Assembly (NCBI GenBank): GCA_002049455.2
Contig: KV919084.1
Coordinates: 22,394 to 86,393, forward strand
Direction of reading: 5' to 3'
DNA from: Porphyra umbilicalis
Taxonomy: Eukaryota > Rhodophyta > Bangiophyceae > Bangiales > Bangiaceae
DNA length: 64,000 nt
Of this stretch, positions 44,216 through 54,012 are shown in pieces. Each line of letters starts with the position of its first letter. The stretch's first letter is position 1. The notes below the pieces were generated by a model. That model had not been told where the DNA came from. It did no database searches and was given only the letters and a program-made list of their open reading frames with translations. The translations under genes and the position numbers were made by a program.

Positions 44216-44878
44216 TACTTGATTCTGGCTTCCGCTGACCAAGAATAGCTGTGCGGCTATTGCTTTTCTATTTCGAGTCGGAATAGCTTTTAGGATAGCC
44301 GAGGCTATCTCACGGGAGCCTCTGATTGGCCCATGTAATGGATCAACGACCCGTTTCACAGCAAATAGTAGCACGTGGCTGAAACGTGTGCGCCACGTCT
44401 GCAAGATTGACTGCCAGTTCCATCTGTGCGGAGATGCGCGCGCACACATCGAGGCGCCTGCGCTCGCGCCCGCCGCGGCGCCCGCCATCGCGCCCGTTGA
44501 GGCGCCAGCCTCTGCCGAGACGCCCTCATCTACCTCCATCATGGCGCCAACGCCTGCGCCAGGCGACGCGACGGCACTCGCCAAAGTGCGCGGACCGATC
44601 GAGGGGCCGCTCGTCGGTGGCATCTTACTGTGGCTCACAACCAAAAGGTGCTCCTTGAGGGCCAGCGTGCTCCAGGGAGCAGCACTGGCGGTGTCCGTGC
44701 GTGGGCGAGGGCGGGGCAGGGGGGAGAGGGGTCTTCCCGTCAGTCGGACGGCGTCACCCTGGCGGTCTGGGCACAGCAAGTCGCGTCGTCGCCGTGGGGA
44801 CAGCACCGCATTCGCAACAAGAGAAAACGCGCAGCAAAAAGATGCATGGCATACGTTGATTAATTAAAATGACAATAT
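44216..44878. other. Spacer with a possible gene remnant
   Basis: A plus frame at 44388-44867 (RHVCKIDCQFHLCGDARAHI, then Ala/Pro-rich) has mixed composition at its start but no recognisable domain. Otherwise nothing is seen. Confidence 0.3.
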
Positions 44879-45436
44879 TTCCCTGGCCTTTAGGACAGGG
44901 TGCTCTCAAAGTGTAGTGATGCACACATATATTGCTGATCCCCCAATTCTGTCCTCATCGACCAGGAACGGTTCCTGGCGGTACGGTTCTTGTGGAACTG
45001 GCCATCTATTGGTTAAACGCAGCGGTAAACAGCTGCTCAGCACGAATCTGAGACGTCCTATTGGCTCTCCCACCGCCACTTCCGTGCAGAACCGAGATCC
45101 TTCTTTTTCTTGAGATTTTCTTCCGATCCCTTCCGTGTCAAGGGAGCAACCGGCCCGCAATCGTTGGGATATCGAGATTTTCTGGGAGATACGCAGAAAA
45201 GTGCAGAAAAACGAAGGCGTCGATTGTGCGATTGGGGGCCGTACGGGCACATTCTGTAAAGATCGGGCCGGACATGCACTGCTGTCGGACTGCTCGACCA
45301 ATGAGAGATCTGCATTCATTGCCGTTCCACTACCGTTCCGGGGCGATGAGGACAGAATTGGGGGATCAGCAATACTTAGATCAAGGGACTTGCTCTCCTT
45401 TTCAGAGGTGGCAGTCTGCATTCATGTCCTCAGGGA
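44879..45436. repeat. Repeat R, 5' part, split by a MITE
   Basis: TTCCCTGGCCTTTAGGACAG through CACACATATA, then after the MITE CTTAGATCAAGGG through CCTCAG, matches 46774-46886 and the start of the copy at 61646. The MITE insertion at 44932-45372 makes this the occupied version of a site that is empty in the other two. Confidence 0.85.
44932..45372. mobile_element. 441-bp TA-flanked MITE, copy 2
   Basis: It has the same ends as copy 1 (TTGCTGATC...GATCAGCAA) with TA at 44930-44931 and 45373-45374. Comparison with the uninterrupted repeat at 46774-46886 (CACACATATACTTAG) shows that exactly this element plus one TA was gained. Confidence 0.95.
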
Positions 45437-45477
45437 TCTGAGGCATGGATGGAAAAAATGATACATTTTTTACTCCG

Positions 45478-46030
45478 GCTTTAATTAATTAATAGATTAA
45501 TTAACTTCATTTTTGATTTTATCATTTTTAATGCATTTTATTACATTTTTTGACGAAGATGGACCAATCGAGAACACGTACCTCCCTCGCTGACCACCAC
45601 GACGGCGTCGGCATTTGTACAGAGGACACTTGAGCAGATTCCCGCCCTCACACACACACGGCACCAGCGCGTCGCACCCCCACCGCCCCGGCCGCCAGCC
45701 GCTGCGGCCGTGGCAGCGGCCGGCCCCGCCACTCCCGCGGGGTTCGGCGCCGAGCACGACGCTGAGGTCGACGGGACGGAGCCATCCCGGCCGCCAGCCG
45801 CCGCTAAGCTCCTCGTGGCTGCCGGCAGGGTGCCACCCAAGTCATGGGTGCTACCGCCCCCGGACGGTTGCAAGCGCCGAGGAATACGGCGCAACGACGC
45901 AGTCCTGGTGAGTCCTGGTGTAAATGGCTGTACCTGCCATAAGCTTAATTAATTCAAGGGGCTCGAAGGGCCGATGAATTAATCTATTAATTAATTCATG
46001 AATTAATCTAAATAATATAATGCATACATT
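45478..46030. mobile_element. AT-ended element with GC-rich cargo
   Basis: The left end carries TTAATTAATTAATAGATTAA (about 45482-45501) and the right end its inverted form (about 45977-45996), plus a hairpin AATATAATG-CATA-CATTATATT at 46012-46033. The middle (about 45560-45940) is GC-rich and on the minus strand could encode a Cys-containing fragment (LVPCVCEGGNLLKCPLYKC). Exact ends and target duplication are not clear. It might be a MITE that captured a gene fragment. Confidence 0.45.
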
Positions 46031-46047
46031 ATATTGCTGCAATCCAT

Positions 46048-46636
46048 GATCTGAGGGCGTGTCAGCGTTGGAAGGGTCGCGATGACGCTAAAAGCGAATA
46101 GAGTTACGCGGCTGAGAAGGACTGTCCTGCCACAAGGGTCACAGGGCCCAGACGGCGCCTGCCCCCCTGCCCCCCCCACCGCCCCGAGTTGCGCGCGGCG
46201 ACCACGTGCAGCGACTTCCGGGGTTCGACGAGCCCGCGATGACCCGCGGGTGATCGTGCCTGCGCGCCGGCTTCTGTTGCGGCGGCACGTCGGCGGTTTC
46301 TAACGCCATCTCGCGGCACGGTTAGAGGCGACCCGTCGCGCGGTGGTCGATCCAATCCGCCCGCCCGTGCGCCATCTCGGCCGCGCGCAGGTGCGCTGCG
46401 CGGCGGGGTGACGGCCCCGTCCGTAGGCGTTGCACCACGCCGGCGGGCCACCGCCGTCGCGGCGGCGGCGGCGGCACCCCTTTCTTCGCCCCACATCCCC
46501 CCCGCCACGGCAACGTGGCTGCACGTGCCCCCGTGCGTGCTCGTGGCCATGGAGCCGGCCGGCTTCCCGGTATCTATGCGTCGCCGAGCGCGCCACCGCC
46601 CTGAAGGTCAGGGTATTGCACGTAGGTGCCTGGAAT
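46048..46636. repeat. Repeat R, core, copy b
   Basis: It starts GATCTGAGGGCGTGTCAGCG and ends GTGCCTGGAAT, about 590 bp with a GC-rich centre. It matches 61763-62367 over its whole length and 48736-49264 over its right nine-tenths. Its minus-strand frames are similar in all copies but no domain is recognised. Confidence 0.85.
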
Positions 46637-46773
46637 TTTATTGATTAATTCAGCTGAGCCTGTGCCACCTTCAATCGCGCTGGATAGCCTGCCTAAACTT
46701 TTTTGTCGGCGATCCGAGCTTCCCATTTACAGCCATTCTCCGAAAAATCCCGCACTCCAACTGTTGCAAAACA

Positions 46774-46886
46774 GTTCCCTGGCCTTTAGGACAGGGTGCT
46801 CTCAAAGTGTAGTGATGCACACATATACTTAGATCAAGGGACTTGCTCTCCGTTTCAGAGGTGGCATTCTGCATTCGTGTCCTCAG
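46774..46886. repeat. Repeat R, 5' part, uninterrupted
   Basis: TTCCCTGGCC through GTGTCCTCAG matches the start of the 61646 copy. It is directly followed by the hAT left terminus at 46887 and preserves the empty site for the 441-bp MITE. Confidence 0.85.
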
Positions 46887-47084
46887 CAGGGTTGCAAGTT
46901 TACGGTGTACTCATCCGCTGAAGGTTTCATTTTAGTATAATTATAGAAAGGCTGACAGTATAGTTATAGTAAGCATTTGTGGAAGACTTATGCGTTCCAC
47001 GTTCCAATATATATATAATTTTATTCCGACCGTTTCGCCTGGCGATCTACCTTGTCACCGGCAATGGCGCGAGCTTACGGTGGC

Positions 47085-47205
47085 GCTGCGGGCAATGCCA
47101 GGCAGCCGTTTCGCGGGGGGGGGGGAGCTGCAGGCAATGCCAGGCAGCCGTTTCGCTGGGGGGGGCGGCGCTGCGGGCAATGCCAGGCAGCCATTTCGCC
47201 GGGGG
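47085..47205. repeat. Three subterminal direct repeats of the hAT element
   Basis: GGCAATGCCAGGCAGCC followed by (G/A)TTTCGC occurs three times at roughly 43-bp spacing, about 200-310 bp inside the left end. Such repeats are typical transposase-binding sites of hAT elements. Confidence 0.8.
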
Positions 47206-47548
47206 CGGCGGCACTGGCTGTGTCGCCAGAGCGCGTTGTGGCTGGAGCACTGGGGGGCACAGCTCCCACCGGGCGCCCGTGCCTGCCCCGCACGCCACAC
47301 TGCCCACCGCCTGCCCGAGCCCCCCTCCCAGGTGCACAGTGCCCATGCGCGGCCGTCGCCCACCGCCTACCCCTCCCCTCCACATAAGAGCGGGGGGCAC
47401 AACAGGGGCCCACTCCCCCCCACGTCCAGGCCACTCATCCCGCCACACCCGGACCACTCCCACCCCCGACGCCCCCGCCCCCCCCTCCCCCAGCGCCACG
47501 CCAACCCCCCCCCCGCGCCCCTCCCTCCCGCCCCCCCCCCCGCGTGCC

Positions 47549-48604
47549 ATGGGGGCTGCCAAGGACCCCGTCTGGGCCTACTTCACTGCCACCGAAGACC
47601 CGCGGCGCTTTGTGTGCAAGTTTTGCACCAAAACCCTCTTTGGCAATCCGACGATGCTCAAGAAGCACGTGGTCTCCAAGGTGTGCACCCCGCCGGCCGA
47701 CGTGTACCGCATCCTCCTTGAGCGGCTCGTCGGCAACCAGCGCAAGGACACCCTGGGCTCCAGCCGTCGCCGGGAGTAGCTGGTCGACTTGACGCGCGAC
47801 CGGGTGCATGACGCATCTGCGGGGGGGCCGTCCATGCACACGGAGAGCACTGGACGGGCGGGCGGTAGCGGTGCTGGTGTTGGTGTCGGTGGTGGCCCTT
47901 TGTCGCCGTATGTGCGGTCGCTGTCCAGCAGGGAGTGCGCCGACCTCGACGCCCGGTGTGCACGGTGGCTGTATCGAAGTGCGCTCCCCCTGCGCACGAC
48001 TGAGGCTCCTGCCTTTCAGGCCTTCTGCAAGGGGCTCAACGCGGCCTACAAGCCGCCGTCGCGCTTCTCCTTGGCCGGTCCCCTACTCGACCGGGAGTTT
48101 GCAGCGCAGTCGGTGCTGGTGGACGCGTTTGTGGCGCGCAGTGTGGCCGCTGGGGACATCATCATTGGCGGTGACGGCTGGACGGACCGGCAGCGCAACA
48201 GCATCTGCAACGTCATGCTCTTCACCCCCGAGCCGCTGTACGTGGAGACGGGCATGTGGCCCGAGCAGCGGCACACGGCCGACAACACGGCGGCGTTCTT
48301 CATGAAGCGCATCGAGGCGCTGGGCAAGAGGAGCGTATGTGCTTTTGTGTCGGATACGGAGCCCAAGATGCGTGCCGTCTGGGGCCGCCTTCAGGAGGAG
48401 TACCCCTGGATGCTAATGGTGCCGTGCGCGGCACACTGCTTTGACCTCCTCTTCTCTGACCTGTGCAAGTACGGGGCGCTGGCGGACGCGGTGGCTTTTT
48501 GCAACCACATGACCCAGTACTGGAGGAACCACAACCTCCCCAAGATGGTGCTCGAGCGGTGCCAGCCGATTTTAATTACCGTACTTAAATCGGACTTTAC
48601 ATGA
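47549..48604 (+). pseudogene. hAT transposase, BED finger plus partial catalytic domain
   Basis: ATG 47549 gives MGAAKDPVWAYFTATEDPRR and a BED-type finger (FVCKFCTKTLF, then KKHVVSKVC). The frame meets an in-frame TAG at 47777-47779 and continues in the same phase with LVDLTRDRVHD, a linker, and a DUF659-like hAT catalytic region: IIIGGDGWTDRQRNSICNVM, TADNTAAFFMKRIEALGK, FVSDTEPKMRAVWGRL and MVPCAAHCFDLLFSDL. The Asp of GDGWTD and the Asp of SDTEP fit the first two catalytic acids. The frame leaves homology near 48570 (VLERCQPI), so the insertion domain end, third acid and hAT dimerisation domain are missing. It cannot encode an active enzyme. Confidence 0.85.
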
Positions 48605-48735
48605 GTAAATGGAAAGCAACTACCAACACGTGGTGCACACGTTGCATAATTATAGTCTGCCGATCCATGGTTTGCATTAATACAGTGAAATTTTCATGTG
48701 TATTAATCCGACTATAATTATCCCCTCTCAACCCT

Positions 48736-49264
48736 GGTCCTGCCACAGGGGTCACTGGACCCGGACGGCGCCTGCCCCCGTGCCCCCTCTACCGCCCCGA
48801 GTTGCGCGCGGTGACCGTGCGCAGCGACTTCCGGGGCTTGACGCGCCCACTATGACCCGCGAGTGATCGTGCCTGCGCGCCGTCTTCTGTTGCGGCGGCG
48901 CGTCGGCGTTTGCTGACGCCATCTGGCGGCGCGGTTACAGGCGCCTCGTCGCGCGGCGATCAGTCCCACCCGCCCGCCCGTGCGCCGTTTCGGCCGCCCT
49001 GCCCGCCGTGCGCAGATGCGCTGCGCGGCGGAGTGACGGCCTCGCACGTGGGCGCGGCGCGACGCCGGCGGCGGCCGCCGCCGCTGCGGTGGCGGAGGCG
49101 GCACCCCTTTTCCCACCCGACGCCCCACCCACCACGGCAACGTGGCTGTACGTGCCCCCGTGCGCGCTCGCGGCCATAGAGCCGGCCGGCGTGCCCGGTG
49201 TCAATGCGTCGCCGAGCGCGCCACCGTCCTGAAGGCCGGGGTATTGCACGCACGTGCCTGGAAT
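48736..49264. repeat. Repeat R, core, copy c
   Basis: It starts inside the repeat at GTCCTGCCACAGGGGTCACT, directly against the hAT right end, and runs to GTGCCTGGAAT. About 75 bp present in the full copy between CCTCAG and GTCCTG are missing across the hAT. Confidence 0.85.
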
Positions 49265-49318
49265 TGCAACTGTTGGAGTGCGGGATTTTTTGGAGAATGG
49301 CTGTATATATTATATATA

Positions 49319-49756
49319 GCTATCCCCCAATTCTGTCCTCATCGACCAGGAACGGTTCCTGGCGGTACGGTTCTTGTGGAACTGGCCATCTATTGGTTAA
49401 ACGCAGCGGTAAACAGCTGCTCAGCACGAATCTGAGACGTCCTATTGGCTCTCCCACCGCCACTTCCGTGCAGAACCGAGATCCTTCTTTTTCTTGAGAT
49501 TTTCTTCCGATCCCTTCCGTGTCAAGGGAGCAACCGGCCCGCAATCGTTGGGATATCGAGATTTTCTGGGAGATACGCAGAAAAGTGCAGAAAAACGAAG
49601 GCGTCGATTGTGCGATTGGGGGCCGTACGGGCACATTCTGTAAAGATCGGGCCGGACATGCACTGCTGTCGGACTGCTCGACCAATGAGATATCTGCATT
49701 CATTGCCGTTCCACTACCGTTCCGGGGCGATGAGGACAGAATTAGGGGATCAGCAA
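49319..49756. mobile_element. 441-bp-type MITE, copy 3
   Basis: It is nearly identical to copy 2 over its interior. Its left tip is altered (TATAGCTATCCCCC in place of TATTGCTGATCCCCC), whereas the right tip GATCAGCAA followed by TA is intact. It sits at the end of an AT-rich stretch next to the recurring TTGGAGTGCGGGATTTTT motif. Confidence 0.85.
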
Positions 49757-50867
49757 TAGCCTGTCCGCGACGCCATGGCGTGGCGCGATGCCCTGGGTAG
49801 GACCACTGCCATGTTGACACCGCGAGATTGTTGCACCACCCAGGCTGAGATGTGTGTCCATATTCGGCCTTCGCGACGCGCGCCTTTTTTTTGGCAGGCC
49901 CCCCTCGCGCAAAGGGCGATGCCGACACCGGCGCCCGTAGGCGCGCATTGCGCGACAACACGGTTATCGTCTCGCGACGCCCTCGCCGACGTCTGGATTG
50001 AATGGCGGGGCATGGTTGGCTGGTCACTCGGCGCCCTCAGGCAAGCGCCGCAGCGACCGCCGTTGCCGCCGTGCTGCCCGTCGGAGATCTCGGCTGCTGG
50101 GCAAAGGACCAGTCCCCCTCCTTTTGACAGAGCCAGGCCCCTTGCCGCCGCTGGGGCCGTTGACACTGGCGCGCGCCGCCGGCGAGTCAGCCCGCGGAAA
50201 ACGTACACTCGCCTCTGGCTGTAGGAGCGACCGCAGCTGGCCGCCGAGTCTGTCGGTCGACAGCCGACGCCTCGGGGCGGCCTGCCGACACCCCGGCAGA
50301 CGCGCCCCGCCCCGCCGGCACGGCCTCGCTCCAGCGCGGGGCAACTCGGGCGGCTCACCATGGGGGCACGACGCAGCATTGACCAAGTACGGGCATCAAC
50401 GTCTCTGGCGATGGTTGGGCGCCACCCTGGTGGGGGTCCGGGCGGGGAGATGGCGCCTTTGTGGCTCTGTGACGAAGGTGTCGCGCAGGGCTCCGTGCCA
50501 CTGGTCTGCTTGCGCGGCTGCCGCAAAGGACGCGGTGCGGGCGCCCCGCCAAATAGTCGTTGTGTGCCGTCTGTTGCGCTCCTGACGCTAGTCCCTTGAG
50601 GCACGCTCGGGGCGGGGTGTGTGGCGGCGGTGGCGTGTTTACAACGAGTGCCCGCCGCCGTCTGTCTGCTCAAGACAACCCAAGCATGCGCGGCATTCGT
50701 CCCGCGCCCCATCCACCCGCCCGTCCACCTCCGGTCGTCGTCTCGGCCGTGGTGGTCTATGCCCCCACGCTCGTTGCCAAGCCAACCCCATCGCCCAAAC
50801 TACCGCCGTCCCCTGGAGGGAGCACACCACCCTCGACGTCTGCCCTCCTCCCTCCTCCCGACCAACG
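49757..50867. other. Upstream region of the BT1-family transporter
   Basis: It holds the promoter and 5' UTR of the transporter. Long minus-strand frames here (for example 49750-50712) are Arg/Pro/Gly-rich and run through the MITE end, so I take them as shadows. Confidence 0.5.
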
Positions 50868-53163
50868 ATGAACCCCTTCGTGAACCTGTGGCAGCGGCTG
50901 CCGTCGCTGCTCGGCGTACGCTTTGCGCAGCGGATGAACACCAATTTTGGGTGGCGCTTTGTCGTCATTCTTTTTTCGACCTACTTCGGGATCAAAGGCA
51001 TTGTGTACTTCATCAGCCGCTCCGCCTTTCTGCCCTTCTTACGCATCAAGCTTGGGGTGGATGACGCGCCGCGCTTCCAGGCGCTCTTCACGGTCAGCCT
51101 GCTGCCGTGGTCCCTCAAGCCGCTGATTGGCATGGTGTCGGACGTGTTGCCCATTGGGGGCTACTACAAGCGCTGGTACATCGTGGGGTCAGCGGTGATT
51201 GGCACCGCGGCGTGCGCGGTGCTGGCCTCCGCGCCGATTGTCACTGTCGGGGAAGGCGCACTTGCCGCGGTCCTGTTCTTCTTTATCCACGTCGAGTCCT
51301 CAGCCTGTACGTGTCCTGAAAAGGTGAAGGAGGTGGCGCTTGGTCGTGACTCGGGAAGGCACTTGCGTTGATAGGCGACGCAGTGGGAGTGAGAGGAATG
51401 GGCAAAGCTTGACTGGCGTGCCGCAACTGACCAATGTCTCTTTCGCTTCGTTTGCTCGCGCTGTCGTCTTGTCCGCAATTTGTTCACGCCTTGTTGATTG
51501 CGCCTCGCTGCTTGTGAATGCCCTTGCTCTCCGATAGCGGACCTGCTGGTCGAAGGAATCTACTCGGAAAAAATGGTCCAGAAGCCCGAGTCGGGTGCCG
51601 ACATGGTCACGACCGTGTGGGCCTTGCAAATGGTGGCCACCCTCGCTGGGGCCTGCATTGTCGGCGTCGTGGCCGACAAGAATCCCTCCATTTACATCTG
51701 GATTTGCCTGCCGTTTGCCGCACAGATCGTTTTGCCAGTCGCCGCCGGCTGGCTCGGCGAGGAGCGCACGACGTCTGGCTTCCGCAAGGCCAAGCTTGTC
51801 GAGAATGGGCATTTCTTTTTCATCGGGTCGGTCATGGCAGCGGGGGCCCTCGGGCTGGGCGCCGCTTCCCTGTGGGGGTCGACCGTTGTGCAAGCCGCGT
51901 ACAGCATGACTATTGGCGTGGTGCTCTGTGCTCTGTCCCTGTGGCTGCTGCCACCCATGCTCGGTACGCTCGAGTGCTCTGCCCGTCAACGGGGGGGTGT
52001 CGTGACCGCACGGGGCGCTGGGTGCCGAGTCTCAGCTGCCGCGTTGCGTTCCCACACAGAGGCTGACCACGTAACATTCCCTTTCACTGCTTTTGCGCAT
52101 GTGTCCGTCTTTTCCTGTTGCCTCCCCCCACACCTTTGACCCCATGTCCACAGGAAAAGCGCAGGTTTACATGTTTCTGTCGTCGGCCATGAACCTTTCT
52201 ATCATTGGCGCGATGCAGCCCTTCTACATTAGCGGGCCAGAGTGCAATCCCGGTGGTCCCCAGTTTGATCTCGCCTTCTTTCTTTCATGGTCGGCTGCGC
52301 TCGGGGCGGTGGCAGGCCTCCTCGGGGTGGTCATCTTCCAAAGGGTGCTCTCCCGCACCTTCTATCGCCGCGCTTTTTGGACGACGACGGTGCTGGAGGT
52401 CGCTGCCGCCATCGTTGATATCGCCATCGTGCAGAGGTGGAACATCCGTGCAGGCATCAGCGATCGGCTGTTTTACCTGCTGGGCGACTCCATCATTCAA
52501 GACGTGGTACGTTGGGCGCAACAAGCTGCAGGACCACTCTGTTCCTTGCTTTTCGGGAGGGCCACGGAGGGAGACGAAGCGTTCGGTCGGGGCTCGCCGT
52601 CCGAATCTCGAAGACCACTCACGCCCAATGACAATCGAATGTGTTTTCATCCGCTGGGTTTTCTGTTTTCTTGTCTGTACCTCTGCTGCCCGCCTTTTGT
52701 TGCAGGTCGTCATGATGGACTTCATGCCAGAGATTGTGCTCATCAGCAAGCTGTGCCCGCCCGGCATGGAGTCTACGGTGTATGCCCTGTTGGCGGGCTT
52801 TTCCAACTTTGGCACTGCTGTCGGCTCGAGCATCGGCGCGTTCGCCATCGACCAGTTTGACATTGTGACGACAAAGGGCGGCCCGTGCGACTTTAGCAAC
52901 CTCACATGGCTCATCATCGTGGCCCACATCATCTTGCCGCTGCTGACGGTGCCGCTGACCTTTCTGCTCATCCCCGACGCGCGCATGACCGACGACCTGC
53001 TCGGCGTTGCGTCCGGCTCCACGCCGGCGACGTGGAGGGGGGCGCCAAGAGCGACGTGCCAGACGGCCAGGAGGGGGGGGCGACCAGCTCCGACGACGAC
53101 GCGGGGGCGCTCACTGACGCGGCCGCGCACGCGTCGCCCACGACCGTGGACGGCCTCCTCTGA
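50868..53163 (+). CDS. BT1/folate-biopterin-family membrane transporter, four exons
   Basis: This is a major-facilitator-type carrier of the BT1 (FBT) family, whose members move folates or pterins; substrate and membrane here are not known. Exons: 50868-51306, 51538-51963, 52154-52506, 52706-53163. Introns of 231, 190 and 199 bp all begin GTACG and end AG. Motifs: YFGIKGIVYFISRSAFLPFL, LPWSLKPLIGMVSDVLPIGG and YKRWYIVGS (the BT1 signature loop), VTTVWALQMVATLAGACIVG, VYMFLSSAMNLSIIGAMQPF, GDSIIQDV, VVMMDFMPEIVLISKLCPPG and MESTVYALLAGFSNFG. About twelve hydrophobic segments are visible. Near 53010-53030 a one-base shift leads from LLGVASGS into an acidic tail (SSDDDAGALTDAAAHASP) ending at 53163. 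No transit peptide is evident. Confidence 0.85.
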
Positions 53164-54012
53164 GCGACCGTGCCCCGTGGGCGCCCCACCGTTTGGTCGA
53201 CCGACCGTTTGTATAAAGCTCAGCGGCGCGTGGCCCCCGCACGCCGCCCCCGTGCTTGCGTACGGGGTCCCCACGTTGCGCCACATCGCCCCCGCCACCG
53301 CCGCGCGTTGCGGTGGCCACCGCCGAAGTGGGCCGCCACGTGCCCCCGCCAACGATGCGGCGACACGGGGGTGCGGCCCCGTTTCTTGCTGTTTCCCACG
53401 GGGCGTGCCGCCGCCCTGCGCGCGTTCAGGGCGTGTCGGGCGGCGCGGCGCGTCGCCGCCGCGTGCGCGCCGCCCGCCAGCGCGCCGTCGAGGCCGCCGC
53501 AGGCGGCCGCGCCAGCCCGCGCGCGCGCCCGTGCGCGTCGCGCACGGCGGCCCGCCGTCGGGCGGCGGCGCGCGCCGCAGGGGTCGGCCCACCGGCCGCG
53601 ACCCGGGGCCGCCCCCAGCACGCCCCGCCGCATGTGCCGCGTCGGGCGCCTTGCCGCCGCCGCCGCTGCCACCCCACGGCGCCGCCTCGGCCGCCACAGC
53701 GGCGCTTGGCGGCGACAGCGGGCGCGCGCGTCGTCGGCGTGGCCGTCCCAGCGGCTGGGGCGCGACGGGCGCCGAGCGGCTGGGGCGCGCTAGCCGGCGC
53801 CCGCCGACGGCGCGCACCGTGGCGCCCCGCCGCCACTCAATCCCGCGCCGCCGCCGCCGCCGCCGCTGCCAAAAAAAAAAAAAACCACCAAGCGCGCCCA
53901 GTGACGGTCCCCTGTCCCCCGCTCACCCTTACGGACGCGCGCGCTGTGCGGCCACTCCAAACACAGACAACAAAAAAAGCACCGGCACCCCACGCAACTA
54001 CCCCCTACCCCC
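53164..54012. other. Convergent spacer
   Basis: It lies between the transporter and the S1-domain gene. It is extremely GC-rich to about 53860, then has a 14-A run (53870-53884). A 778-codon plus frame crosses the stretch but is Arg/Pro-rich and shadow-like. Confidence 0.5.

Larger units (their letters stand above)
46887..48735 (+). mobile_element. hAT transposon, internally deleted
   Basis: The left terminus is CAGGGTTGCAAG and the right terminus ...TCTCAACCCTG, giving an 8-bp perfect inverted end typical of hAT. It encloses a BED-finger transposase that stops abruptly near 48580 and is followed by AT-rich end sequence, so the C-terminal part of the gene has been deleted. The 8 bp flanking each side (GTCCTCAG and GTCCTGCC) share only the first five bases, so the original target duplication is not intact. 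Both flanks are pieces of repeat R. Confidence 0.8.

Noticed and set aside
46104-46550. Conserved minus-strand protein encoded by repeat R
   Set aside because: Similar frames occur in the other copies, but this is expected of any repeat with few stops at high GC; no domain and no consistent start.
47085-47205. Three regular repeats as a CRISPR-like array
   Set aside because: There are only three units, the spacers are G-rich and similar, and they lie inside a eukaryotic hAT element where subterminal repeats are expected.
49750-50712. 320-codon minus-strand gene upstream of the transporter
   Set aside because: Its composition is shadow-like and it runs into the MITE end at 49756.
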